Origin: Amblyornis subalaris | Taxonomy: Eukaryota > Chordata > Aves > Passeriformes > Ptilonorhynchidae | NCBI GenBank assembly: GCA_018881555.1 | Contig: JACAXG010000032.1 | Coordinates: 74,837 to 138,836, forward strand | DNA length: 64,000 nucleotides | Reading direction: 5' to 3' | In this document: positions 24,169-36,700 of the stretch, one piece after another | How positions within the stretch are numbered: position 1 is the stretch's first letter | How the letters are laid out: the number at the start of each line of letters is the position of its first letter | Program-made: the position numbers and the translations under genes | Notes under the pieces: model-generated | What the model saw: the letters and a program-made list of their open reading frames with translations, nothing else | What the model was told of the DNA's origin: nothing | The model's database searches: none

Positions 24169-26626
24169 CCACTTGACCTTCCCAGACTCCAGCCTGGAAC
24201 TGATGCCCAGGCAGGTGCCAGTCATGGCAGTGTTGGGCATCATGTGTTGGGACACAGGGACTTCCCTGGCCTTTAATGAGGAATTTCAGGTGCTTTAGTG
24301 TCGCTGGTCACAGAGGTTGCCTAGAGCTTGGGGAGGGGGAGTCTATGGGGAGATTTTAATGTGGTAACATCAGCTTGCCAGATGCTCCAAAACCCAAAAA
24401 GTGCAGGAAAATAGCTGCTTATTCTGGTCAAAATATANATTTCTTTTTATCTTCGGAAAAAAGTCTCCTCTGCAAGGAAATGGCTGCACATTTACAGATG
24501 GGAGGTATAAGATGCCAGCGTTTCCGTGCTGAAAATTACACCTCGTGCTTTTTAACTGAGCCTTGAGGAAAAATGTGAATGAATGATGCAGAGGATGGGT
24601 GCTGCAAACCTTAATGTCACGCTCNCACCACTTCCCTCCCTCCTGCTGGAGCTGCCGGTGGGGAGCATCTGCCCTTCCTCTGAAAACCACCTGCAATTTA
24701 TTGCTGCAGCACTAAAGGCTGGACTATGAGCCCAAACATCACCTTTGGAGTAGAANAGTGTAAACCTGTGCCAATGACCATGGGACCACCACTGTGGTGG
24801 AGCGGCTCTTGGTGGCATCCTGCTGTCACCTCCAGCCTGGAGGAGGTCTGGGAGAGCCCAGCAGCTCTTATGCCTCTTGCAGCCTCGTCTAAGAGATGTT
24901 AATTGTGCTGTGCTTGCTTGAGCCCCAGCTCTATAATTAACAGTGCTGCATCAGCAGGCACTGATGCCTCTGTGATAATCGTGCAGCTCATTTTCCAGGA
25001 GCTGCTGGGACTCCAGACAAGCCAGGGGTTGTTTCAGGTGACTTGCCTGTCACGGAGTTTCCCTGGGTCTGTCCATCCCCTCGGAGTGCAGATTTGCCCT
25101 GTAATGCAGAGGTGGATTTTCTATGGCAACTAACCCAATAGTCTGATTGGGAAATGCTCCTAGAGTTTGAAACACGGTCCTGTGGGTTTTGTATGGAGAC
25201 CCCCGCGGGTGAGAAGGGAGATGGGACCTGGCCTGGGGACCCAACCCCAGGGCAGCATTGAGTGCAGAACCACAGAATTGTTAGGGTTGGAATCTGGGGA
25301 TCACCTAGCCCAAGCCTCCTGCCAAGGCAGGGTCACCTGAAGCAGGCGACACAGGAACGTGTCCAGGTGGGTTTGGAATGTCTCCAGAGAGAGAACTCCA
25401 GGACCCTCCCTGGGCAGCACCAGGGCAGTGTTAGAGGTGTTAACCCCAAAGGGAGGCTTTGCTGCNTTAGGGAAAACGTATTCACCCTTTCAAGCATCCA
25501 AACCCCAAAGTGGAAGGTCGAGTACCCTGTGGCTCTTGTACCTCGAGGCAAGTGTGTCAAAACCAGTGAAGCTGAGAGCTCTTTCAGGACCCACACCAGG
25601 TACTTTATCACTGCCTCTTCCACGGATACACATCTACTCATTTAGAATCAGTCATGCCATCCTAGTTTGGTTCCTCCAGAGGAGTCTGGAATGGGACAGA
25701 GCACCTGTGGGTTGGGGTGTCAGGCTCAGACTGAGACCTGCATGGCCCTCCATGGCAGCAAAGCACCGCTGGCATTATTCATCCATGGGGATGGTGTACA
25801 GGAGCACATCACCTTGGGGGTGGATGTAGGAAAACAGCCCCCTCCAGCCCTTCCCAGCCCACATCCTTCCACACTGAGATCCTCAGGGATGCAGCTATAG
25901 GACACAGAGCAGGGGAAAGCAGAGCACGACAAAGGGAGTGGGAAACGACAGTAATGACTTGGGGGTCTTTCAGCAAGAGGTGTGGAAAACCCAGGTTAAT
26001 TTTATTTTTGCCATCAAAACAGCTTTTTTTTTTCCCTCAGTGNGGAATTGCTCAGGTGTCCTAGGGGCACACGGAGCTTCTTCCACTGCACGTGCCCACG
26101 CTCGTGAGTTCAAAGATTGCGTCTGCCAGTGACCTGCCAGAACTCGGTCCTTGCTGGACCGGCTTTTATTTCCCTGCCAGATCCAGAAAATCTTGTTGAT
26201 TCGACTCTTTGGCGCTTCATCCCTCACACTCATGGCACGACCGAGTAGCTGCAGTTCCCCAGCAAGTGTCACCCCCAATCTGTGTCACCGTGGGAGGGAG
26301 AAGAGCNAGGGCTATTACATGTTTATTATATTAATGTCCCTATTTCCAGGCTAACAGCAAGACCAAGGGGTATTTTGCAGAAGCCTGTGCGCTTTACACC
26401 AGGCAAGAAATCCTGATTCAGCCTGTTACATACATTATTTATCAGGATCACAGAAACTTAGAGGAGGGGGAGGCTGGATTAGTCCAGACGAGGGGGTTGA
26501 TGGAAGCACAGTGAAAGCAAACCCACGGTGAGGAAGGCTCCTGATTTCAAAAGGGCAAAGCTCACAAACTCAGCATCACCAGAGCCTGGCTGCAAATGCC
26601 ACCAGTGTGAGGACAGTCAGGGCCTT
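24169..26626. other. Intergenic sequence with one CR1 fragment
   Basis: It contains the CR1 piece at 25266-25430. No gene or other repeat is recognised. Confidence 0.6.
25266..25430 (-). mobile_element. CR1 LINE fragment, minus orientation
   Basis: It begins AGAACCACAGAATTGTTAGG, and has the CR1 segments GGTTGGAATCTGGGGATCAC and TCCAGAGAGAGAACTCCAGG. It fades out after about 165 bp. It is more diverged than the neighbouring copies. Confidence 0.8.
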
Positions 26627-27006
26627 CTCAGCCTGGAGAAGAGAAGGCTCCAGGGAAACCACACTGTGACCTTTTGTATTTAAAGAGGGTTTATAAAAAG
26701 GAGGGAGAATGACTTTTTATGGACAGATAGCGATAGGACAAGGCGGGGGTGGTTTTAAACTGAAAGTGGAGAGGTTAAATTAGAAATTAGGAAGAAATTC
26801 TTCCCTGTGAGGCTGGTGAGGCCCTGGCACAGGTTGCCCAGAGAAGCTGTGGATTCCCCATCCCTGGAAGTATTCAAGACCAGGTTGGATGGGGCTCTGA
26901 GCAACCTGATCTAGTGGAAGGTATTCCTGCCCATAGCACGGGGTGGAACGAGATGAGCTTTCCAACCCTTCCAACCCAAACCATTCTGTGATTTTGTGAT
27001 TCTGTA
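26627..27006 (+). mobile_element. CR1 LINE 3' fragment
   Basis: Plus-oriented, starting CTCAGCCTGGAGAAGAGAAG and passing through AAGAAATTCTTCCCTGTGAG to a tail of ATTCTGTGATTTTGTGATTC. Same apparent subfamily and orientation as the copy at 19134-19639. Confidence 0.92.
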
Positions 27007-28281
27007 AGACCTGAGGTTAGTGCAGATGTTATTTCAACTTTTGTCACTGACATGTGCTGGTGGCACGTGGCCATCTCCATGCATTGGATGTGTCAAGGAT
27101 GACCGAGGTCCAGAGCAGCAGCAGAATGGGAACCTCTTAAATAACCAGGCATGACACAAAACCCTGAGAAAACCTGACTTCTTGAGCCCAGAGAAATGAA
27201 AAAAAAGAGCAAAGGAATGGGATTACAATCTTCAAATACCTCCAGGAAGGAGCCAAGGGGCAGCCAGGGGAGGATAAATATCAGGCAGAGAAAATATTTA
27301 GTTTAGCTAAAGGACCATATTGACACTTGAGCTAAACAGGATTTTCTGTGTGCAGATACATTTAATTAGAAGAAACTTCCCACGTATTAGAGCTGAAGAA
27401 AGCAGAGGTGAGAGGAAAAGAAAAAAGAAAATAAAAGGAAAGCTGTTTTCAAGCTTGTCATTTTAAAAAAGGAAATTTTATAAGATCGCAACAGCAGGGG
27501 TGGGAGAAAGGGTTGATGTCCCATTCTTGCACCTCCTTAGGGGGTGTGACTAATGTGGGCTGGTTAATTCATCTTTACTGTCCAGNCTCTTGAATTTTTT
27601 GGGTGGTTCCCATGTCTGATTTCAGCTCAGGCCAGCTCAGGTTGCCAACCTCCTTGCAGGGCCCATCCAGGGAGCAGAGGGCATGTGGGTGCTCCCTCCC
27701 TGCAGGGGAATTTGGAGGTGCCACCTGTCCTGGAGGCTGGCAGGGCATCAGTCCATCCTCTTCCCATCACTGCCAATCTCTGCTCCACCCTCTTCCTGCC
27801 ACAGAAATGATGGCCAGCTGCAGGGGAAGTTCCTTGGGAAAGGAAGAAAAGGAGAAAAAACACAAAAAGAGGGGGAAATTGGGTTTTCACCACTTGTGGG
27901 CAGCTATGATTTCCAGGTGTGAGTTGTCTGGCCCTGTGGAGTTGTTTTGCTTTGCAAATCCAATTGTTCCACTCACCAATTTTGTGTCTTTCTTCCACCA
28001 CTGATACGGGCATCGCTGCCATGCCCCTTGTCACGGGACAGAGACAAGGAGCATTCCTGCTCTGGAGGGGGAGACAAGACAGGCTGGGGCAAAAGGCAGG
28101 AGTGAGTGGTTTTCTCTGGGAGGAGGAGCGACTGAGGATGTAGGACTGGCCTGCTGGCTCAGCTCTGGAGCTGGACTTTCCTCCAGCTGCATTTGCCGAG
28201 ATGGGGCAAGAGGAGACTGGCTCCTAACCAGGGAGCCAGCATGGCCCTGTATTTATTTCCAGCTCAAAAACTTTAAACAGC

Positions 28282-28297
28282 AAATTAATTAATTAAT
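28282..28297. repeat. (AATT)n short repeat
   Basis: About four units of AATT in a short run. Confidence 0.7.
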
Positions 28298-30700
28298 GGA
28301 AAGCATGGTTTGGGAACACTGCCTCCATCCTTCTCCTTTTGCTGGGGCTCAGCACTTCACACCTCAAATCTCCCCCATTCACTCCTTGAGGGAGGCTGGT
28401 ACCGGGGCTGATGGGGCAAGGCTCTTCTCTGAATTTCACCCTGAATTTTCTTCTGATCAGTTTGCTTATGGAGAGTTTCATCTCTGTCCTTCAAGTTTCC
28501 CCACTTGTAAAATGACAATAACACTGCCAGCCTCAGTAGAAAGGCACCTGGAGCTCTGCTCACTGTGAGAGTGGTAAGACAGTTGGTTATTTTTAAAATA
28601 AATTATCAGTTAGAGAAGAAGCCACGAAAAGCACTCATCAGCTATCAAAGAACCCTGGAACATCAATGGTTTAGTTAATATCATTCTTGCCAAGNATCAG
28701 CCTGGAAAGATCAGAGCTGCCAGAAAGAAAGTGAGGCAGATTAATGTCCTGCCCCAGTCCTGGTTTCCTGCTGAGCCTGAGAGGTCCTGGCAAAAGCTCC
28801 TGTGCCCAGAAATGTATTTTGAGACCAACATGCTTGCAGATTATTTCCTTCAAATTAAATCCAAGCAAAGTCAATCTCATCTGTAGAGGGCAGGGAGCAG
28901 ACAGGTGAAGCTGGCGTGGCAGCCAAGGGGTCTCTGAGGGGATGGGAGCTGAAACTGGGGAGCAGGAGCAGAGACAAAAGTGTGCACTGGCCACAAGGGC
29001 TCGGGGTATGGTGCAGGGACTGTGAGCTGCCAGAAACACCCACAGCTGCCACTACAGGCAGGTCCTCCATCATCCCTCCAGGTCCCTCCACCCCAGAAAG
29101 GAAAATTAAATTAGAGTATCCCAAAAGAAACTGTATAGATCATGGATGCTCACATGGGGAAGCAGCAGCCGCGTCCTAAAGGCTGGTGTGATAAACACCT
29201 CGGGGGGTGCCACCAGGCATGTACTCAATGAGCACACAAGTGATGGCTCCTCTTATTTCTCCTCCATCTTCCCATTTCCTACCAGTTGCCCTGGAAACTT
29301 CTCCCTCACGGCACTCAAAGTCCAAGAGAAGAAAAAAACAGCTGCAAACCCTTCATGGTGTAAAGCCCGTGGCCAAGCAATGCGAGAGGAGCATTTTGGG
29401 GTGAGCTGTACCTGTACCAACCTGCCTCCCTCCCACCCTCTGCACAGCTCGGCCCTGTGACCCCAGTGATGGGCACAGACACCCTGAATATCCCCCATAT
29501 CGCACACCGAGCCCGCAGGGCAGCCTCGGCACGGCCGCCGATCTCCCCGCAGGTTGCTCACACAAAGGCTGCCCAGACCATCCCTCCCACACAGACACTG
29601 CTGCAATCCACGGAGAATTGGCTGATGTGCAAGGAGCGAGAGGGGTGAATGACCTCCGAGAACCCCGCGGGGTGCTTTTCTAACCGGGATGTAAGCAGCC
29701 ACACCCAGAGGGTTGCAATTAATTCTCCATTAGGATAAAGTCCAATTTGGCTGAGGTAGGAGGAGAGTGCACAAGATGTCTTGTTCTTCTGCAGAGAGTA
29801 CCTGCAATTCATGGGGAAAAAGAAAAAAGAGAATTAAAAAATACAATCCTAATGCTCATTTGCACTGGAGGAATTAAAAGACCCTGGATCAGCAGCGCCC
29901 AGCCCATCCTGAGGATGCCAGGCCATGCAGGAGGCATCTCTGGAGGGCTTTATCCCAGCAAACACTGTCACCCTGAGGGGTAAATGCAATGCTCACTCCT
30001 CATGTCCCAGCCACAGCAAACAGGCCTGGAGCACCTGATGTTTTGTGCAACCCATACCAGAAATTTCGGTTTCTGCTGTGAAGTAAGATGCCCATGGCAG
30101 GCACACGAGGGGAGTGTGGCTGTGCCCTTGTCATGCTTCCTGTCCCTTCTGGTTTCACAGGCTCTGCCATGCAGGACTGCCACTCCAGCACCCNAATCCT
30201 AACCCTCCTGCCTGTCCCGAGGTGGGGACACCACACAAGGTGCAAACACCATGACTGAGCGAGGCCAGGCAAGGGGAAACCCCACCTCTTATCTACAATG
30301 CACTCTCAAGTACACTTTCAATGCAGATTTTGTATAAAATGTACTCTTACACATATTACATAAAGATCTTTACATTCACAGCTTTACCTTTTTAGCCAAA
30401 GACTTCACCCATTTGAGCTGCACATCATGGTTTGTGCATTGCTCACAATGCCTCGAATAAGGCAAGGATGAGGACGAGGACAATCTCTGCTCCCATGGAG
30501 TTACAACTCCAGGTCATGAACCCACTGATCCCACCTGCCTGGTTTATTTTCTTAAGGCTTAGGAGAGCTGGCTCAGAGGAAGNGTGGGGGCACAGGGCTT
30601 GTGGCTCCTCACACTGCCCACGCTGCCAGGAAATACCCTGCCTGTACGTGGGGCTCAGCTGCTCTCAGATATTTTTCCAGGCACACCCCCAGAGACAGAA

Positions 30701-30866
30701 AATATTTATATATTATACACCAATAAAAATACATAGTGATAATACAGGAGAATATGTAAATAAATAAATGGCATAATATAAAAAAATATTTATGTACTAT
30801 ATCTAATGTTTATATAAATACATAATAAATAAATATTTTGCACACACATATACATATGCATACAGC
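30701..30866. repeat. AT-rich low-complexity block
   Basis: About 165 bp dominated by AATATTTATATA, AATAAATAAAT and ACACACATATACATAT motifs. It lies about 1.5 kb downstream of the TNFRSF21 polyadenylation signal. Confidence 0.85.
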
Positions 30867-32294
30867 AAAAGGTTGAAAATCTGAAATGACAGAGAAAAGG
30901 GAAAGGTCAATATCCAGGTGTGATCAAAGGAGGGATGATGGAAGTGTGCACAGCACCGATGGAGCCAAGGATTGCCCAGATCTTGGCCTGCTCCATGACC
31001 TGCCATCAAGACAAATTGAATGCATCCCAACAACTCAGGGACCCAAGAGCTTCCTCGTGCCTCCTCAGCAGCTCCAGGCCAAGGCACCTCCACAACATGC
31101 CTGCTTTGTGGTGTCTCTTCAGCTGGTTAAATCCTCTTCCCAGGACAGTTTTTCATTCTGCTTTACCTTCAAGCCCATCAGAAAATGTGAGCAGCTGTCA
31201 AGACAGGAAGTGGAGCTGCAGGATGGGGCTGGTGGTTCCCTGTGAGGGCATGATGGCTCCAGTGCTTACAATCCATGGGATTACCTGGGAGAACCTGGAC
31301 CACTAGAAAAGAACAGTTCCTAATTTGGACTTCCCAAAAGTGGACTTGCTCCAAGAGCCTGCTAAGGATAATTTAAAGCCAACTATGATTGAGCCCACAA
31401 TTGCACACCTTCCCTCCCCTTATCAATTCTTGCCCAGGTGGATCAACCACCACTGCTCCCAACACGGAGATAAAAAACGCACTTGCCAACAGGCTGATAC
31501 TGGGCTCCACCTCAGAACTGCAGGCCCCAAGAGCTAAATGTTTCATTGCCACTGAGGGAAAACTCCACCCCAGAGCTCCCAATAAAGGCTCTTGCTATTT
31601 GACACTATATTTCATCTGCCCATGTGTTGAAAAGTTTTAATCGTGTACCTATGTATAGATCTGCACCAGCAATTCCCAGTGCCAGCCAGAAGGAAAACAC
31701 AGCACCCTTGGTAACAGAAAACACCTGGAGCCAAGTAAACAAAATGACTGTCTTATAAACCAGAAGCATTTTTCCCATTAAGGATTCCATTTGTAGACAG
31801 AATAACAAGGGATGAGTTATTGGAAGTGCAGACTTTAAGGGCATGGGTAATGTACCAGCAACAGAAACGCTGTGACTGCAAGACCTTCGCTCAGGAGTGA
31901 CTCAGCACAGCAGCTGCTTCCTGGAAAATTAATACTTCAGCCTCCCCAAAACGCCTGCAAAGCCTTTGAGAGCTTGCAAAAACCAACCCTGGAAACCTCA
32001 TCAGCCACCTGATCTGTCACTGCCACGGGGATTAACACAGGTCCCCACCCTGGCGCAGGGCGGGGACCTTGCAGAGAGCTCCAGCAGTAACCGTGGGGAC
32101 TCAGAGGAATGCTGTCAACTGCAAGCAATCACATTTTGGCCTCAAAGCTACAGGAGGCCACCTCCTGATGACCCCCAAACTCCGAAATCTCCCTCATCAC
32201 CCCACCATGGGCACCCTGAGCAAGCCACTGCCCCAACCCAGGTGCCCCCGAGCAGAGGCAGCTGTTAAGGAGGTTAACGCAGAACCGTGTCAAG

Positions 32295-33501
32295 TAACAA
32301 ACATCTAGTATTTATTAATAAATTAGTACACCGGAAGGCAATTTTTCAATTCATTCCCCTCTTCCCCCACTCCCACCCCTTCCCATGGGGCAGCTCATGC
32401 CACCCTCATACCATTATTTCTTCAAATTGAGCGTAGTACAGACTGTTCATTACGGGAGCATAATAATTGCAAATATAATCAGACAGACTTCTTACGATGC
32501 AGCTTTCCCCCCCTCCCTCCCCCGACCTCTTTTAATAAAAAGTGAAGTGTGATTTGAAGAGACTACTGAGACCACGCAAGGTCTTCGGAGAACTTATCGG
32601 CCACGTCTGTATAAAAAACAAGAGACACGAGTGTAAAAGCATAGCTTGGTTTAAGTCTCGCAGCACGAGGAGCGCGGGACCACCGGCGGCCTTCGCCTCC
32701 CCACGTCCAGCACCGGCTCCCTTCGGGGCCCCACCGTTCCCACACGTGGCAAGGCAGGATAACTCCTTACATTCGACTGGAGGCAAAGGACCTTTCCATC
32801 GCCTCGAAGGTTGGTGGGACTTTGACCCTTTTCCTTGCGGTTTAAGCGCTTCTGCTCTAGCGTACTAGGAGCGCGATGCATTGTCCGGGTGAAAACCATA
32901 CAATAAATAACCGTGCTAGTAAAATCTCAGCAATGGATATGAGCCAAACAAGAGTACATTAAAAAAAAGTCAGCTCGGGTGGGAAGCTTAGCTGCGTTAA
33001 GAGACAGTAACCAGCAACAACTGGGGTGGGTTTTTTTGCGTGTTTTTGCCATTTACTGCTCCAAGGCGAAGGGAGGTGGTGGGAGACGGTCACTCCGAGC
33101 GACAGCTTTGACAGAGGAAGGGGCTTACAGAGCAATCCCCAACTCGATGTGTTAGATTACACCAGATTCGTGGTCTTTTAGTTCGTTAACTGCGTTTGGG
33201 TTGTTTTTTTNNTTTGTTTTCTCTTTTTTTAAAGTGCATCGGCTGATCTGATTGGAATGAGAACAAGGAGAAGAGAGGCTCGGGAAGGGGACAGAGGGTG
33301 CAAAGACTTGGACTGAGCGATAGAGTTACGTTGGAGGGGTGCAATGCTGGCAAACTGCTCCCCCTCCAAAAACCAAGGACACCTCAACGAAAATACTGGC
33401 CATATATTCTACAATAAAACCCGCCTGCNTATTGTCGGTCATCTTAACGAGTGCCAAGCTAGCTCTAGCAGATATTCGGAGAGCGTGTGGTGACCCAGTG
33501 C
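32295..33501 (-). other. TNFRSF21: TNFRSF21 3' untranslated region
   Basis: About 1.2 kb follows the TAG stop and reaches an AATAAA signal near 32311. No convincing frame or repeat is seen inside. It contains T-rich and A-rich tracts (as read on the minus strand) and a CpG-rich patch at about 32650-32890. The length and position of the end are inferred from the polyadenylation signal; the cleavage site itself cannot be read from sequence. Confidence 0.75.
32311..32316 (-). terminator. Polyadenylation signal AATAAA of TNFRSF21
   Basis: Read on the minus strand, a canonical AATAAA lies about 1.19 kb after the stop codon. It is followed within 30 nt by a T/G-rich stretch (ATGTTTGTTACTTG) suitable as a downstream element, so cleavage is expected at about 32285-32300. 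Further AATAAA motifs downstream cannot be excluded as alternatives. Confidence 0.65.
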
Positions 33502-33731
33502 CTACAGTAAATCGGGGAGGTGGCTATAGACAGAGTCCAGGAGGGTCTGGCTGGCTTCCTGGCTCTTGACTCCGGCGATCTCAAATAGCCTGTCCAGCTT
33601 GTCTTCGGCCTGCGGGATCTCCTCGATGACGTGGAGCTCCTCGGGATTGAGGATGTGCAGCATGTCGTCAAAGATGGGCTGCAGGTCGCACGGGTCCAAG
33701 CGCACCTGGCGCAGGACGGTGTCCTTCTTTT
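33502..33731 (-). CDS. TNFRSF21: TNFRSF21 exon 6: C-terminus and stop codon
   Basis: The 230 coding nucleotides follow a CCCCCTACAG acceptor. The split glutamate codon continues as [20 protein letters not shown], and the protein ends [11 protein letters not shown] followed by TAG (33504-33502). The C-terminal segment is almost identical to human DR6; visible differences include ILNPEELHV and FEIAGV. Its role is less well defined than that of the death domain, but the conservation implies constraint. The exon continues without interruption into the 3' UTR. Confidence 0.96.
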
Positions 33732-36700
33732 CTGTAGGGGGAAACGAGAGCGTGGTCAAGAAACTCCTCAAGAAACCTCTCCTAACCAGGGCTTGTTCTC
33801 CTCAGTCCATCCCCTGGAGAGGGACACACCACAAGGAGAGCCAAGGGAAAAGGTGGAGGGTGACAAGTGATGGGCAAGGGAGAAGCTGGAGAAGGCAGTG
33901 CTGTCGAGGCACCTCAGCCAGGATCCCGCAGGAGCAAACACAGCACTTTTAAATGCTGAATGGCCAATACGGAAAAGTGAGGGCAGGAGGGGAGCCAAAA
34001 AAGCTGAATTCTGCTCTTTCAAGTTGTTTTTGTTGGGTCAGCTTTATTTTTGCACCCAAGTATAAATTTGGTAGATTGACTGAGCTCAGTGTTTCACCTT
34101 CATCAGAAGTTAGAAGATGATTAAATGCAGCAAGTTAAATACAGTAAATTAAACCCCCTGAATAAAAGGGGGGTGACTAACAGTGCTCTNTGTCTCAACT
34201 CACACGCTGCAGCAAACAGGACCAAGAGTGAAAAAAAAAAAATTGAAAAAAAAAAGGCAGTCTGGAAATTATATTCTCCGGTTTCGTCTCATTCAGAAAC
34301 ACACGGGCCAGNGCAACAGCTGAAAGTCAGGAGAAACACCCACCCAACATCCAGGGATGCTACAACTTCCCTGGCAGAAATTCAAAGAATTAAAAACCTT
34401 TAAAGGTGTTTTTCTGTCTCAAATCTTTATCATCTTCGCTAACAGGATGTTCTAGTCTGGAATGAGGATGTGATAAGCGTATCCTGGAGAGCCAGTGTTA
34501 AGTTATTTACTTTCATGATATCGTGTGTGGGGAAGCTCTACCACGTGTGCTGACCGCATGGGCCATGCCATGGCGTCCTTTCTGTCCTCCCACGGCGCCC
34601 TGGGTTGGTTTTGGTACCTTTGGTAATAAAAGAGCCTGTCCGGCTGAGCGCCGAGGAGCCGCTGGAGGTGGAGTCGCAGCGCAGGAGAGGCTCGGCTTCG
34701 TCCACAAAGAAGCATTTCTTCTCCGAAGGGGAGGGCTCCACGGTCAGCANGGCCGCCTCGGGGGGCTTGGGGCTGGGCGTGGGCGCGGGGCTCACCGGGC
34801 TGGGGCTCACTGGCAGCGCCAGCTTGTCACCTTCCAGCTTTGGGGGCAGGAAAGAGAGCGAAAATTAACTTGGGGGGATGCCACGCAACGGGCTCACACC
34901 CAAACCCACCTGCANGCACCCCGGCCTTCAAAACGCTCCAGCCCACCCTCAGCAAAGGGTCACCCACTCTGCTGGCCCAGACAGGCACTGAAGATGACCC
35001 GGGGTGGACGTCAGCACTGGCACTTGGCACGTCAGGCAGGAGGGGTAACACAACTCNCACCCTTGCGACACCTGGTAGGAGCAACCACTGCATCAGGATG
35101 GCGTGTGCAACCCACAGCAAAGCATTTTAGCTGGGTTTTCCTTCTCAGACTCAATTAAAGCCCAAAGCACAGCTCTTGGGGGCGAGAGGTGATGATGCCC
35201 AAGCAGGAAAGCTCTCCCCAAAATCTGCTCNACACCTATTGTTTGCTACAAGTAAGGCACAGCCTGGCTCCACAGCTCCAACCAGTGCCAAGGCTGCAGG
35301 GCGGGAGCTGTGAGACCCTTCAGGGATTTCCAGCGCAGCACATGGCTCTGACCAGCTACACTGACCAGCTACACTTCAAATTAATGATTTGCCTGCCCTG
35401 TCTCACCCTTGCTCCTGTGAGCACCTCATTAAGCCTGATGGAGAAATCCATCCCACCAGATTCCAAGTTTAGAGCAACAAAGGTCAGGCAGGAGCTGGCA
35501 CTGACCACAATGTCACCCAAGGGCCTTTTGCTTTTTCCTACCCTGATGTGAGCCAAGGGCAAACGTTTGGCTCCACAGTCTCAAAGACATAGGAAGCAGC
35601 AAGCACTGGTGGGATGCACTGCACTGGGAAGCAGCACCACTTGACAAGTGACAGGTGACAAGTGACAGGATGAGATGAAATGGCCTCAAGCTGTGCCAGG
35701 GGAGGTTTAGACTGGATACCAGGAAAAATTTTTTCACCAAAAGGGTGGTCAGGAATTGCAATAGGCTACTCAGGGAAATGGTGAAATCACCATCCCTGGG
35801 GGCATTAAAAAAATGTGTGGATGTGGCACTCGGGGACATGGTTTACTGGTGGACTTGGCAGTGTTGCATTAAGGGCTGGACTCGATGATCTTAAATGTCA
35901 TTTCCAACCTNAACAATTCTATAATTCTATGATTTAAGTGCTGGTGTGAACCTGCTCCCTAATTTGCCTGTACTCTGAATCTTTCTTCTTGGATCTCTCT
36001 CCTACCTCCATGGCAGAAGACAACATTATCTACCCTCCTCCATCTCTCAACATCCCCTTGGGGTGCAGATCTCAAGCAGAGCATTTCTAGTTCACATTCC
36101 CTGCAGGGATGAGATGCCTGGGGCAGCATTCCCACATCCCTGGCTGGCAGCTTGGGCACCTCTGCAAGTGACCAGGTCCCTCTAAATAGGTTCCTTGCAG
36201 GGTCATCCAACATTTAACCTTCTTCCCAAACCTTGCATCCCTGCTTGACCTGCCAGAGAACAGAATTGCAAGCCCCATCCACATGCAGCTCCCTCTCCCA
36301 GCAGCATTTCACATCCCTGTTTTCTCCTTCCACAGAGGGAAGATAAGGCTATTCCTGCTAACAGGCTTTTGTCTACTACCCAGGGATCAAATGCAGAATT
36401 GGGATTAAAGGCTGTGGGAAAGGGAGCTGCTGAGCCACCTCCGCGCCGGCATGGATGTGCCTGAACATTCCTCATCCGTGTCGAGGAATTCACCACCCAC
36501 AAATCACATGTCTGCTGGGACGCCCATTAGTTCACATTAAATTAACATTGAAGCCTGTTCCTGGTAGAATAAAAGGGGTTTTTTTCTCCCCTCATTGAAA
36601 ATAAACAGGGGAGGATTTGTTTTAGCTCAGCACATTACGCAATAGGCATGTTAAAAATAAAAGTCAGCTTTAATTTTTAATTAAAAGAATCTGCCTTCTC

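Larger units (their letters stand above)
27007..32294. other. Intergenic sequence just downstream of TNFRSF21
   Basis: No gene is recognised. It contains an (AATT)n run and the AT-rich block at 30701-30866. The stretch around 27170-27410 has a vague resemblance to old CR1 but cannot be assigned. Frames such as 27627-28034 and 29253-29702 on the minus strand lack protein features. Confidence 0.55.

Noticed and set aside
27170..27410. Possible old CR1 sequence
   Set aside because: Only vague phrase resemblance; too weak to annotate without a repeat-library alignment.
1..32294. Search for ADGRF1/ADGRF5 seven-helix exons expected downstream of TNFRSF21
   Set aside because: No frame shows the GPS or 7TM pattern; small exons cannot be excluded but none can be supported.
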